This document shows positions 1 to 8,600 of a stretch of DNA of 64,000 bases, piece by piece (within the stretch, counting starts at the first letter, position 1; each line of letters starts with the position of its first letter). The notes under the pieces are model-generated. The model saw only the letters and a list, made by a program, of their open reading frames with translations, did not search any database and was not told the origin of the DNA. Source of the stretch: Nonlabens sp. (GTDB taxonomy: Bacteria > Bacteroidota > Bacteroidia > Flavobacteriales > Flavobacteriaceae); contig NZ_JAGYKG010000001.1 of the NCBI RefSeq assembly GCF_018401815.1, forward strand, positions 372,001 through 436,000, read 5' to 3'. A program made the position numbers and the translations under genes.

Positions 1-174
1 AAGTCCTTGAATGTAAGAAGCTTTAATGTTTTGAGCACGTTTTGCAACAGATGGTTTAGTAAACTGCTGTCTTCTACGTAGTTCGCGCATTTTTCCTGTA
101 CGATCAAATTTTCTTTTGAAACGCTTCAGAGCTCTATCGATATTTTCTCCGTCTTTTACTGGTATTATTAACAT
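1..174 (-). CDS. rpsU: 30S ribosomal protein bS21, 3' part outside the window
   Basis: The 58 codons present begin MLIIPVKDGENIDRALKRF and continue with the basic, helix-rich sequence typical of flavobacterial bS21 (KRKFDRTGKMRELRRRQQF). The family is about 64 residues, so only a few C-terminal codons lie beyond the left edge. bS21 binds near the 3' end of 16S rRNA on the small subunit; in Bacteroidota it helps hide the anti-Shine-Dalgarno sequence. The start ATG at 174-172 is fixed by the protein N-terminus and by an exceptionally strong ribosome-binding site just upstream. A promoter with a good -33/-7 pair precedes it. Confidence 0.95.
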   Translation of the reverse strand, partial: MLIIPVKDGENIDRALKRFKRKFDRTGKMRELRRRQQFTKPSVAKRAQNIKASYIQGL

Positions 175-179
175 AGTGT

Positions 180-194
180 CATCACCTCCTTTCT
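180..194 (-). promoter_or_regulatory. Extended Shine-Dalgarno of rpsU
   Basis: The plus strand reads atcacctcctttct, the sequence expected at the 3' end of flavobacterial 16S rRNA, so the mRNA carries a near-full-length complement (agaaaggaggtgat) ending 6 bases before the ATG. Other genes in this window show nothing comparable. In Flavobacterium, ribosomes lacking bS21 expose the anti-SD, and this site is thought to let them over-translate rpsU mRNA (autoregulation). Confidence 0.9.
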
Positions 195-203
195 TTGGGA
201 TGG

Positions 204-233
204 CAAAAATACATAATATTTTACAATCTCAAA
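204..233 (-). promoter_or_regulatory. Putative housekeeping promoter of rpsU
   Basis: Read on the minus strand, TTTG at 233-230 is followed after 18 bases by TATTTTTG at 211-204. This matches the Bacteroidota sigma-A pattern (TTTG, about 19 bases, TAnnTTTG). A second -7-like box, TATCTTTG, lies at 237-230. Confidence 0.55.
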
Positions 234-266
234 GATATTTATTTGATTTGATAGTTGTATTATGTT

Positions 267-282
267 CGCTTTCGCGAAAGCG
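267..282. repeat. Iterated palindrome copy 1 (intergenic)
   Basis: Exact cgctttcgcgaaagcg, 11 bases beyond the stop codon of the acyl-CoA dehydrogenase gene. No T-run follows it, so it does not look like a terminator. Confidence 0.95.
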
Positions 283-293
283 GAACATTTCCT

Positions 294-1463
294 CTACTTT
301 GCGGCTGGTTGATAATCTTTACCGTCAAGTGTCATTTTTGCGATAATCTCACGCATAATCTCACTCGTACCACCACCTATAGGACCTAAACGACTGTCAC
401 GTGACATTCTAGCGAGGGGATATTCTTCTATATAACCGTAACCCCCTAAATACTGAAGACATTTATATATAACTTCGTCTGCAATCTTTGTTGAAAGAAG
501 TTTGGACATGCTTGCCTCTTTTACAGGGTAAAGCCCTTTGTCGAGTTCTTCTGCAATAGCGTAATTAAAGCATTTTGACATTTCTACTTCGCTCATCATA
601 TCGGCAAGGTTATGACGCAAGGCTTGATACGTGTCTAGTGACTTACCAAATGCGGTACGCTCTTTCATATAACCTATGGTGTACTCTAAAGCATATTCAG
701 CTCGCGCGTGAGCATTGATCCCCATGATTAAACGTTCAAGCGCAAAATGTTGCATAATATAAGGAAAACCTTTTCCTTCTTCTCCCATTAAATTTTCAGC
801 AGGGATGCGCACATTATCAAATCCTATTTCTCCCGTATCGCTTGCTCTCCATCCTAACTTATTTAACTTGGTTGCGCTGATACCGGGTGTCTCGCGATCC
901 ATTACAAAAATAGAGATCCCCCTACCTTTTGCTTCCAAATCTGTTTTTGCAGCTATTACTAAGTAATCACTGTAAACACCGTTTGTTATAAAAGTCTTTG
1001 ACCCATTAATAATGTAATGATCGCCCTCTTTAACAGCTGTAGTCCTCATACCTGCTACATCACTACCCCCAAAAGGCTCTGTGATGCCTAGACATCCTAT
1101 TTTCTCACCCGTAAGTGTAGGAACTAAATATTCTTGCTTGATGCGCTCATCTCCTTCTTTCAATAAATGTTGAGCTCCTAAAAATGCCTGCACCCACATG
1201 GCTGCAGCAAAGCCACCAGAATTAATGCGTTGCATTTCTTCTAGGAAAATTACCGTATAGAAAAAATCCAAATCAAGACCTCCATACTCTTCAGGATAAT
1301 ACAGGCCGAAATACCCCATTTCTCCCATTTTCTGAAAAATTTCCCGATCTATATGACCGGTTTCTTCCCATCTTTCAATATAAGGAACAGCTTCTTTGTT
1401 TAAGAAATCTCTAAAACTCTGTCTGAAAGCATCATGCTCTTCAGTAAAATATTTTGAATACAT
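294..1463 (-). CDS. Acyl-CoA dehydrogenase
   Basis: FAD-dependent alpha,beta-dehydrogenation of an acyl-CoA thioester (fatty-acid or branched-chain amino-acid breakdown), cytoplasmic. The protein is full length (about 389 residues) with the N-terminal helical domain (FTEEHDAFRQSFRDFL), signature 1 (GCLGITEPFGGSDVAG) and the C-terminal signature around GGGTSEIMREI. The glutamate used as base by medium-chain enzymes (EGT) is glycine here (GGT). A glutamate in ALERL, where isovaleryl- and long-chain enzymes carry theirs, is a candidate base; the substrate is therefore unclear. The upstream ATG at 1493 would add ten residues outside the family, so the ATG at 1463 is preferred. Confidence 0.9.
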   Translation of the reverse strand: MYSKYFTEEHDAFRQSFRDFLNKEAVPYIERWEETGHIDREIFQKMGEMGYFGLYYPEEYGGLDLDFFYTVIFLEEMQRINSGGFAAAMWVQAFLGAQHLLKEGDERIKQEYLVPTLTGEKIGCLGITEPFGGSDVAGMRTTAVKEGDHYIINGSKTFITNGVYSDYLVIAAKTDLEAKGRGISIFVMDRETPGISATKLNKLGWRASDTGEIGFDNVRIPAENLMGEEGKGFPYIMQHFALERLIMGINAHARAEYALEYTIGYMKERTAFGKSLDTYQALRHNLADMMSEVEMSKCFNYAIAEELDKGLYPVKEASMSKLLSTKIADEVIYKCLQYLGGYGYIEEYPLARMSRDSRLGPIGGGTSEIMREIIAKMTLDGKDYQPAAK

Positions 1464-1542
1464 AAAATTATTGCTATATAAATATTGAAACACATTTAAA
1501 ATCTAGTTTTACCTGTGGGATTCTCAGTGACTATTGATTATA

Positions 1543-2406
1543 TCAATCTAAAGTCAAATATAGCTGAATTAAAGCTAATTTTTCCTTCGGAAACCTAGAT
1601 GTTAACATGACTTTATCCCAACTTTTAAAACCATCCCTTAAAGTTCTTTGCTCCACAAGCTTTTCTACTACATAGTCGTCAAAATATGGAATAGATAACA
1701 ACTCTTCTTCTGTAGCCGTATTCAATGCTATTTTTAAAAAACCTGATCGCGGGGTCACATGGAAGTACTTTTTTAACTGCATCATAGTGGAGTCCGTAAG
1801 TCCGTAAACGCCTCTTACTTGTGACAGATCAATAAATCCTTTGAGGCGCTCCCTTTCTTGTAGGATTCTGCTAGATAGCGCAGGACCTATACCGTATACT
1901 TTTTGGAGCTCCTCTTGACTAGCTACATTAATATCTTTTGCCACCACTTTGCGATCTTTTGCAGTTGTGTTCTCGTTTGCGTAAGAGCGCTTAGGGTTAG
2001 TCACCCAATCTGGAAATTTAAAATACGGTGCTATACTATCCAACCATTGATCACTTACTTGTGTGACTTGCTGAAACTCTTTCTTGGAATTGATAAATGT
2101 TCCGCTTTCGCGAAAGCGGTGCAATCGATCTATTTCTTCAACATTAAGGCCTAGTTGATACCCCCTATAATCTGTGATGTAATTGGGATTAAAAGGATAA
2201 ATAGTATCTTTTTTTCTTTGCTGAGCCGCTACAAGAGCATCAACTTTACTCTGATAAGCTGCTGTATCTTTTAAAATCAAGGCTTCTTTAGGCATTTTTT
2301 TTACATAAAAAAAACCAGCTAGCACGACTATTAAAAGTAGCATTAACACAAAAATCCCTCTTTGCTGTTTCCTATCAAATGCAAAGAGGGATTTTAAATT
2401 TTTCAT
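1543..2406 (-). CDS. Membrane-anchored helix-hairpin-helix protein
   Basis: A 287-residue protein with one N-terminal membrane segment (about residues 18-36) followed by three spaced helix-hairpin-helix repeats, for example DINVASQEELQKVYGIGPAL and ALNTATEEELLSIPYF. ComEA-like HhH domains bind DNA non-specifically; this architecture is common in Bacteroidota and its exact role is unknown. DNA uptake is one possibility, and comEC lies 30 kb away. It starts 9 bases after the AGCS symporter stop codon, so the two are probably co-transcribed. One palindrome copy (2103-2118) encodes RFRES in the first repeat region. Confidence 0.75.
   Translation of the reverse strand: MKNLKSLFAFDRKQQRGIFVLMLLLIVVLAGFFYVKKMPKEALILKDTAAYQSKVDALVAAQQRKKDTIYPFNPNYITDYRGYQLGLNVEEIDRLHRFRESGTFINSKKEFQQVTQVSDQWLDSIAPYFKFPDWVTNPKRSYANENTTAKDRKVVAKDINVASQEELQKVYGIGPALSSRILQERERLKGFIDLSQVRGVYGLTDSTMMQLKKYFHVTPRSGFLKIALNTATEEELLSIPYFDDYVVEKLVEQRTLRDGFKSWDKVMLTSRFPKEKLALIQLYLTLD
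2103..2118. repeat. Iterated palindrome copy 2 (in CDS, RFRES)
   Basis: Exact 16-mer inside the HhH protein gene. The flanks extend the symmetry to 18 bases (ccg...cgg). Confidence 0.95.
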
Positions 2407-2415
2407 GAAATATAC

Positions 2416-4401
2416 TTAATCGATAGCTTCTCGTTTCAATTTGATGGCATTCATGTATTTAGTCATTTCTTTCTTCACCTTAGGCGCAAGAAGTACAATA
2501 CCTATCATGTTTGGAACCATCATGGAAAAAATCATCGCATCAGAGAATCCGATGACGTTTCCTAAACTAGCCGCTGATCCTATTACTACAAATATACAGA
2601 ACAAGATTTTATAAGTATACTCGGTTCTAGACGTTCTTCCAAATAAGTAAGCCCAGGCTTGGTATCCGTAATACGACCAAGAAATCATAGTTGAAAAGGC
2701 AAATAATACCACTGCAAGAGTCAGTACATAAGGGAACCAACTAATCACCGATGCAAAAGCATCGGATGTTAAAAGGATCGCATCTGCATCTGCAAGTCCA
2801 GCATTTTCTGGATTAACGTTTCCTGTAATAATTAAAACTACAGCGGTCATGGTACAAACCACTACCGTATCAATAAACGGCTCTAGTAACGCTACCAGAC
2901 CTTCACTTGCAGGATATTTGGTACGTACTGCAGAGTGTGCAATGGATGCAGATCCTACACCAGCCTCATTTGAGAATGCGGCTCTTCTAAAACCTTGTAC
3001 TAAAACTCCTATCGCACCACCGGCAACTCCTTCTGGACTAAATGCTCCGTCAATGATTTGCATCAAGGCATTACCTATCATGTCATATCTTGCAATAATT
3101 ACCCATACGGCTGCTCCTACATAAATAACGACCATGAAAGGAACGATCTTATCGGTAACCTTGGCGATAGACTTAATACCCCCTATAATAACAATTCCAA
3201 CAAAGATGGCCATCAAAAGTCCAAAGACCCAACGGTAACCATACATAAAAGAATCGGCTCCACCAGTTATATTTTCTACCATTTGAGCGGCTTGGTTTGC
3301 TTGGAACATGTTACCACCTCCAAAAGAACCACCTATACACATGATAGCAAATAAAACAGCAAGTACTTTGCCTAGACCAGCTAGACCCATAGACTTCAAT
3401 CCTTTAGTAAGGTAGTACATAGGACCCCCATAAATAGTCCCATCAGGACCTACATCGCGGTATTTTACACCTAACGTACATTCTACAAATTTGGAAGCCA
3501 TTCCTAAAAATCCCGCAACAATCATCCAGAAAGTTGCTCCTGCACCACCTACAGAAACTGCAATAGCAACCCCAGCGATATTACCTAATCCTACCGTAGC
3601 AGAAAGTGCTGCGGTTAAGGCCTGAAAGTGAGTCACCTCTCCATCAGAGCTCTCATCTCTAATAGTATCCTTGATGTCACCGTCGATAGTAATTTCATCG
3701 CTTACTTCATCCAAGTGGTCTTCTAAGCTGTCTACTTTATTTATATCGACCCCGTTTGCAATACCATCTTCTCCGTAAAGCATCTCAGCACCGTGTTTCT
3801 CTATGTCTTCGTATTTACCGCGCACCACTTGGATCGCTCTCCATATTCCAGAAAAATTGATGAATTTAAAATATACGGTAAAAAATACAGCTCCTAAAAT
3901 TAAAGGAAACAATACCCAGTAGATTCTTGTAAAAGGAGCATAAGCAGTTACCTCCACTTTATCCCCAAAAGATACATCAGCTTTAGCAATCTTAAAAACA
4001 CCTCCATTAATGATAATTTTATTATTTGGAGTTGTAAACGTGAGCTCTTCTGCCACCTGTTCTCCAGGAAGAGATATACTGCTCACTATCAAACTGTCTT
4101 GTATCAGTTCATACTGAATCCCGTCATCAGAATTATAAGTAGGAATTGCGTCAGGGTCTCCTGCGTCTAGAACGGTCAATCGGTCAAAAACATCCAAATC
4201 GATCGTCATGTCATCTTGAACGGATCCAAATGGAATTTGATAAAAAACACCACTAACATAATCACCAGTGGCCCACCCGAAGGCGTCGTCTATCTTTTCA
4301 TCTATTCCTTTTTCATCCTTTTGCTCTTGTGCAAAAACAGTAACTGTTGACAACATCATGACTAGCAATGACAGGAAAATTCTGTTTGGATTTTTCATCA
4401 A
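2416..4401 (-). CDS. Sodium:alanine/glycine symporter (AGCS family) with signal peptide
   Basis: Sodium-coupled amino-acid uptake in the inner membrane. The family core starts near residue 255 with ALTAALSATVGLGNIAGVAI and runs through about ten hydrophobic segments. The protein is 661 residues, longer than the roughly 450-540 usual for AGCS. The extra part is N-terminal: a cleavable signal peptide (ending VFAQ), about 130 residues likely periplasmic, one membrane segment, then an acidic insert of roughly 40 residues before the core. MM at the start leaves two possible ATGs three bases apart. Confidence 0.88.
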   Translation of the reverse strand: MMKNPNRIFLSLLVMMLSTVTVFAQEQKDEKGIDEKIDDAFGWATGDYVSGVFYQIPFGSVQDDMTIDLDVFDRLTVLDAGDPDAIPTYNSDDGIQYELIQDSLIVSSISLPGEQVAEELTFTTPNNKIIINGGVFKIAKADVSFGDKVEVTAYAPFTRIYWVLFPLILGAVFFTVYFKFINFSGIWRAIQVVRGKYEDIEKHGAEMLYGEDGIANGVDINKVDSLEDHLDEVSDEITIDGDIKDTIRDESSDGEVTHFQALTAALSATVGLGNIAGVAIAVSVGGAGATFWMIVAGFLGMASKFVECTLGVKYRDVGPDGTIYGGPMYYLTKGLKSMGLAGLGKVLAVLFAIMCIGGSFGGGNMFQANQAAQMVENITGGADSFMYGYRWVFGLLMAIFVGIVIIGGIKSIAKVTDKIVPFMVVIYVGAAVWVIIARYDMIGNALMQIIDGAFSPEGVAGGAIGVLVQGFRRAAFSNEAGVGSASIAHSAVRTKYPASEGLVALLEPFIDTVVVCTMTAVVLIITGNVNPENAGLADADAILLTSDAFASVISWFPYVLTLAVVLFAFSTMISWSYYGYQAWAYLFGRTSRTEYTYKILFCIFVVIGSAASLGNVIGFSDAMIFSMMVPNMIGIVLLAPKVKKEMTKYMNAIKLKREAID

Positions 4402-4471
4402 TTATTATTTGATTTTATGTTAGGTCGGCAAGATGCACAAAAATCTTGCTTTTTGAAAGTTTTGGGGCCAC

Positions 4472-5482
4472 TTATGTAGCCTCGTTGTTAATTCTATAGA
4501 CTCTTTGTAGTTTTTGTATTTGTTTGGTATTTCCAACTACAATAATCTTTGAGCCTGGTTCTAGCTGTAATTTTGGATCTGGATTTACGGTATAATTACC
4601 ATCGGGAGCTTTGTAACCTATGATCGTACATCCGGTTTCCTTTCTTAAATTCAAGTCGATAATGTTGCATGCTCTTATTTCGTCAAACATTTGCTCATAA
4701 GATATCTGTTCTAGATTCACCCCTTCACTACCTCCATAACTGAGATTATCCCAGAATTCAATCAAATCTGGACTCACAATTAAGGAAGCCATGTGCTGTC
4801 CACCTATGGTATCTGGAAGAATGACATTATCAGCTCCAGCGAGTTTTAATTTTTTATAGGAGTTCTCTTCACTCGCGCGCGAGATGATTTTGAGGTCCTT
4901 ATTGAGTTGTCTTGCGCTGAGAACTATAAATAAATTATCGGCATCTTCTGGCAAAGCTGTGATCAAGGTAGAGGCTCGTTCTATTCCTGCGCTTATTAAT
5001 ACATCATCTTCATTGGCATTGCCTCTAAAAAAATTTTGCTCATCAAGTGGCGCATCATCTATAACCTGTTGATTTTTTTCAATAATAATAAAATCTCTAT
5101 TGTAATCTTGTAATTTTTGAACAGCCTGCCTTCCGTTACGACCATACCCACAAACGATAATATGATTTTCCATAGATTCTAAATGTTTAATTTTTCTTTT
5201 CTTTCTAAGGTCCCCAGGATTATCTCGAGATAACAAATATTCTGAAATAGCAGATACCGCATAACCCACAACGATAACACTAATAAGAATAAAAAAAACG
5301 GTGAATAATTTCGCTGTTTGAGAAGGATCCCCAATTTCTCTGTAACCCACTGTAGTAATAGTGATTACCGTCATATACAAGGCATCCACCCAGGACAGCT
5401 CCATGGCCAATTTAAAACCCAAAACTCCTGCAAAAAGCACGAGAACCAATAAAGAAATTGCTATTCTAAGTTTACTATGCAC
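4472..5482 (-). CDS. Two-TM potassium channel with TrkA-N and TrkA-C regulatory domains
   Basis: A 336-residue protein with TM1 (about residues 6-25), a pore loop, TM2 (about 62-84), then a RCK/TrkA-N Rossmann domain (IIVCGYGRNGRQAVQKL, about 108-225) and a TrkA-C domain at the C-terminus. It probably forms a tetrameric, ligand-gated K+ channel of the inner membrane. The selectivity filter reads TVGYREIG at residues 44-51: the usual glycine after Tyr is arginine. It lies 11 bases after the PspC-like gene and is likely co-transcribed with it. Confidence 0.85.
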   Translation of the reverse strand: MHSKLRIAISLLVLVLFAGVLGFKLAMELSWVDALYMTVITITTVGYREIGDPSQTAKLFTVFFILISVIVVGYAVSAISEYLLSRDNPGDLRKKRKIKHLESMENHIIVCGYGRNGRQAVQKLQDYNRDFIIIEKNQQVIDDAPLDEQNFFRGNANEDDVLISAGIERASTLITALPEDADNLFIVLSARQLNKDLKIISRASEENSYKKLKLAGADNVILPDTIGGQHMASLIVSPDLIEFWDNLSYGGSEGVNLEQISYEQMFDEIRACNIIDLNLRKETGCTIIGYKAPDGNYTVNPDPKLQLEPGSKIIVVGNTKQIQKLQRVYRINNEAT

Positions 5483-5493
5483 AAGTTATCAAG

Positions 5494-5721
5494 TTAAAGG
5501 TCAAAAACAGAGCTGCGTTTTGTATAAACTAGATCTTTGATTTTGATCCAAAACGCCATAATTAAATACACTGCGAAACCAGCACCTAATGTTGCAAAGG
5601 TAAAATAGATAAAAGTGATGCGCACACTGCGAGCTTTCATCCCAAGTTTTTCGGCCACACGAGTAGACACGTAAAAACCGTATTTCTCCATAATAGTGCG
5701 CAAGTAGGTAACTATTCCCAT
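5494..5721 (-). CDS. PspC-domain small membrane protein
   Basis: A 75-residue protein with the PspC pattern: a short amphipathic N-terminus (STRVAEKLGMKARSVRITF), one glycine-containing membrane segment (YFTFATLGAGFAVYLIMAFW) and a basic tail ending SSVFDL. PspC proteins are linked to envelope-stress responses in other phyla; the flavobacterial short forms are uncharacterised. It is first in a likely operon with the K+ channel gene. Confidence 0.7.
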   Translation of the reverse strand: MGIVTYLRTIMEKYGFYVSTRVAEKLGMKARSVRITFIYFTFATLGAGFAVYLIMAFWIKIKDLVYTKRSSVFDL

Positions 5722-5787
5722 AATGTAAATTTAGGCAATAGCTTTAATACTTTATAGGTAATATTCAAGATTTAGGCACAGAAACAA

Positions 5788-7056
5788 TCAAGAGCGCAGT
5801 AATGCGATTCCTATATCACAGCTCAAACATTTATTTACATCACAGTAATTGGGCTTTAACTGCAATAAAGATTGTGTTTGCAGTGCATTTTCTACCTTAA
5901 AAAGCGTTTTAAAACCACGTGTCACTTTATTCTTCTCGGGTTTCAATTGGTACATTATCTCTAGTAATTCTTCTGTTATATCACTTCCGACAGTTTTAGC
6001 ATGCATAAATTTAATAGGGACAATGCAATTAATAATTAATAAATCGATAAAATCTGTGGTAAGTACCTTTTGCCTTTCGTCGGTTCTTTTATCAAACACG
6101 TGATGCGTATCCCAATACTGAGCCGCTTGTACTTCAAAAAGCTGGTGAATATCTGTTCTAGATTTTGCCAGAAGAAGTGCTCCAAAAAACACTGGTTTTT
6201 TTTGGTACAACCTCGCGAGCTGTGAAATTCTAATAGTAGGATAATTAGCAGGACGCAACCTAAAGAATTTCATAGGTGTTAAAGAGGGGTGCAGTTGGTA
6301 TTTCGCTTTCGCGAAAGCGTATGCCTCTGCCAGGTCTTTATAATACGAATCTTTTCTGCTTTTCTGCAACAAGCCTGCCTGACCTAACAAAACAGCCTCT
6401 AACTGAAGTGCATCATTTGCTAATTTACGCACCACCGATTGGTTGATGCTACTAGCGAGTTGTTCAAAGGCATCGGCATTTGTTTTAGTACCAAAACTTC
6501 TTGACAACAACTGGAAAAAAGCAGCTTCCCAATCGTTGGTATTTTGGTCCAAGATGTGTTGTATGCGATCTGATTTCTGGGATAATCTTTCAATAAATAA
6601 CTTTTCTAACCACTGGTCCCGTTTAAAAGAATCTATGAAGGAAAACTGTGGCTCACAGTTAATAAATTGGTTGTTTTTTACGTCAAAAAGTTGGCGGTAA
6701 GATTGGGTTAAATTAGGATCTACATATTGCGACACCTCAAGTACAGGAATATCGACGCCATCTCTTCTAGTGATTTCTGCATCATGCGTCCAGACAACGT
6801 GAAGAATAACGTTAGCATAGGCTGGATCATCGTCATGACCGTGCAGATACCAGTCACTTGCTTTGATGTGCATCTCTATATTACCAGCCCAATCCTGACC
6901 ATCAATTTCTAAACGAGCGTTAAAGAAATCTGGTCCTGAAAATAAATTATGAGTTCCCAAAGATTTTATTTTCACAGCTTCCCCATCAGTAGTAAGCAGT
7001 TCCTGACCGCTTAACTTTTTAAATTTCCAGAGGTAATGTATAAAATCTTCTTGCAT
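5788..7056 (-). CDS. DUF2851 family protein
   Basis: A 422-residue cytoplasmic protein recognisable as DUF2851 from its N-terminal block (MQEDFIHYLWKFKKL, then GTHNLFSGPDFFNARLEI and GNIEMHIKASDW). The C-terminus has a Cys-rich segment (YCDVNKCLSCDIG) that could bind a metal. Function is unknown. The family is widespread in Bacteroidota. Palindrome copy 3 encodes AYAFAKAKYQ in its middle. Confidence 0.8.
   Translation of the reverse strand: MQEDFIHYLWKFKKLSGQELLTTDGEAVKIKSLGTHNLFSGPDFFNARLEIDGQDWAGNIEMHIKASDWYLHGHDDDPAYANVILHVVWTHDAEITRRDGVDIPVLEVSQYVDPNLTQSYRQLFDVKNNQFINCEPQFSFIDSFKRDQWLEKLFIERLSQKSDRIQHILDQNTNDWEAAFFQLLSRSFGTKTNADAFEQLASSINQSVVRKLANDALQLEAVLLGQAGLLQKSRKDSYYKDLAEAYAFAKAKYQLHPSLTPMKFFRLRPANYPTIRISQLARLYQKKPVFFGALLLAKSRTDIHQLFEVQAAQYWDTHHVFDKRTDERQKVLTTDFIDLLIINCIVPIKFMHAKTVGSDITEELLEIMYQLKPEKNKVTRGFKTLFKVENALQTQSLLQLKPNYCDVNKCLSCDIGIALLRS
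6304..6319. repeat. Iterated palindrome copy 3 (in CDS, AFAKA)
   Basis: Exact 16-mer inside the DUF2851 gene. Confidence 0.95.
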
Positions 7057-7246
7057 AAGGAAAGATAAAAATAAAATATAACATCCTTATTATCAATATG
7101 ATTTATATGCAACTTGTTCTTTTAAATAATAGCTAAAAGGCCTTCCATCAACCCCTTTTTTTTACTGGTTATACTTTTTGATACCGACTTCTTAATTCCT
7201 TTAAGCCTCTACTTAAATTGTATAATTTACAAATAGTACCTACAAA

Positions 7247-7278
7247 AAAACCTCAAAACTTGTGGTTTATGAGGTTTT
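7247..7278. terminator. Terminator of the cysteine-synthase-like gene
   Basis: The stem AAAACCTCA / TGAGGTTTT with a 14-base loop and an A/T tract on both sides lies downstream of the minus-strand gene that ends at 7342. It can work in either direction. Confidence 0.65.
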
Positions 7279-7341
7279 AAAAAAGAGCTTTTATCAAGAC
7301 ACTAAAGGCATTTAAGGCCTGGATTTTTAATAGGCAATACT

Positions 7342-8358
7342 TTATTTATCGTCCGGATGGTATGTGCCGTCTTCCTTCAACCATCCTTTGGAACGCATCC
7401 ATTCGTCATTAAAAAACTTACCTACATAACGACTTCCATGATCGTGATATAGGATCACTACCACATCATCTTTGGTAAACCCTACTTCTTCGTGAATTTG
7501 TTTTAGCCCTTTAATTGCAGCTCCAGCGCTGTTTCCTAAAAACATTCCTTCTTCTTTTGCCAGTCTGCGTGTATATACCGCAGCATCTTTATCGGTTACT
7601 TTAGTAAAACCATCTATGACTTCAAAACGAACATTGAGCGGTAAAATATCTTCACCTATTCCTTCCGTTACATAAGAATGAATCTCGTTCTCGTCAAAAA
7701 TTCCAGTCTCGTGGTATTTTTTAAATACCGAACCATAGGTGTCAATTCCCCATACTTTAATGTTTGGATTTTTCAATTTCAGATAAGAACCTACTCCAGA
7801 GATCGTACCTCCGGTCCCTACACCTACAACAAAATGGGTAATTCTTCCTTCTGTTTGCTCCCATATTTCAGGACCGGTACTTTGGAAGTGGGCTTTACAA
7901 TTGGAAGGATTATCATATTGATTTACATACCAAGAGTTAGGTATCTCTTCACTCAATCGCTTGCTTGTTGAATAATACGATTGCGGATCGTCTGGAGTTA
8001 CGTCGGTAGGACACACATACACCTCAGCACCCACAGCCCTTAGAATATCCATTTTTTCATTAGACTGTTTATCACTGAGCACACAAATTAACTTATAGCC
8101 TTTAATGATTGCAGCAAGAGCAAGTCCCATTCCTGTATTTCCGCTGGTTCCTTCAATGATGGTTCCACCAGGTTTTAAACGACCGTCGGCTTCCGCATCT
8201 TCGATCATCATTAATCCCATTCTATCCTTAACAGAGTTACCTGGATTAAAAGTCTCGTATTTTGCAAGTACTAAAGCTGGTATATCTTCCACCAATTTGT
8301 TCATTTTAACAAGTGGTGTACCACCTATGGTACCTAATATATTTTCTGCGTAATTCAT
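7342..8358 (-). CDS. PLP-dependent cysteine synthase / cystathionine beta-synthase family enzyme
   Basis: Fold-type II PLP enzyme of 338 residues. The PLP lysine is in NPGNSVKDRM (about residue 44), the substrate-binding loop is EGTSGNTGMGLA, and the phosphate-binding glycine loop is VGVGTGGTISG. It is longer than CysK (about 310) and lacks the CBS-pair tail of eukaryotic cystathionine beta-synthase. Both O-acetylserine sulfhydrylase and cystathionine beta-synthase activities are possible, and sequence alone does not separate them. The gene stands alone with its own promoter and terminator. Confidence 0.85.
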   Translation of the reverse strand: MNYAENILGTIGGTPLVKMNKLVEDIPALVLAKYETFNPGNSVKDRMGLMMIEDAEADGRLKPGGTIIEGTSGNTGMGLALAAIIKGYKLICVLSDKQSNEKMDILRAVGAEVYVCPTDVTPDDPQSYYSTSKRLSEEIPNSWYVNQYDNPSNCKAHFQSTGPEIWEQTEGRITHFVVGVGTGGTISGVGSYLKLKNPNIKVWGIDTYGSVFKKYHETGIFDENEIHSYVTEGIGEDILPLNVRFEVIDGFTKVTDKDAAVYTRRLAKEEGMFLGNSAGAAIKGLKQIHEEVGFTKDDVVVILYHDHGSRYVGKFFNDEWMRSKGWLKEDGTYHPDDK

Positions 8359-8375
8359 GTCCCCTGATTAGGCTG

Positions 8376-8383
8376 CAAAAATA
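8376..8383 (-). promoter_or_regulatory. -7 box of the cysteine-synthase-like gene
   Basis: TATTTTTG on the minus strand, 17 bases before the ATG. A TTTG at 8410-8407 is 23 bases further up, slightly wide for a -33 element. Confidence 0.45.
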
Positions 8384-8600
8384 GGATTTTAGAAGTGTTT
8401 GAATTACAAATATCTCTTAATGTCCCTGAATATTTTAATCGTTTTCATATGGAGGGTTTTTAAAAGCAGAAGTAACATTGGTTTTTCAGGCTTTAATTTT
8501 ACCTAAGCTGTGTGCTTCAACAGCCTTATTATCCATCAATCGATCTACTTACCCAACATCTACTTCAAGGGGTTCAACACCTCACCAAAACGTTATCGAT

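Noticed and set aside
267..282. Palindrome as the terminator of the acyl-CoA dehydrogenase gene
   Set aside because: No T-run follows, and most other copies lie inside coding sequence, so termination is not its general role.
116..346. Plus-strand ORF over the rpsU 5' region
   Set aside because: Antisense to rpsU and its leader; part of its peptide (SLSRKR) is just the palindrome translated.
1464..1493. Upstream ATG for the acyl-CoA dehydrogenase
   Set aside because: Adds MFQYLYSNNF, outside the family start; the next ATG fits.
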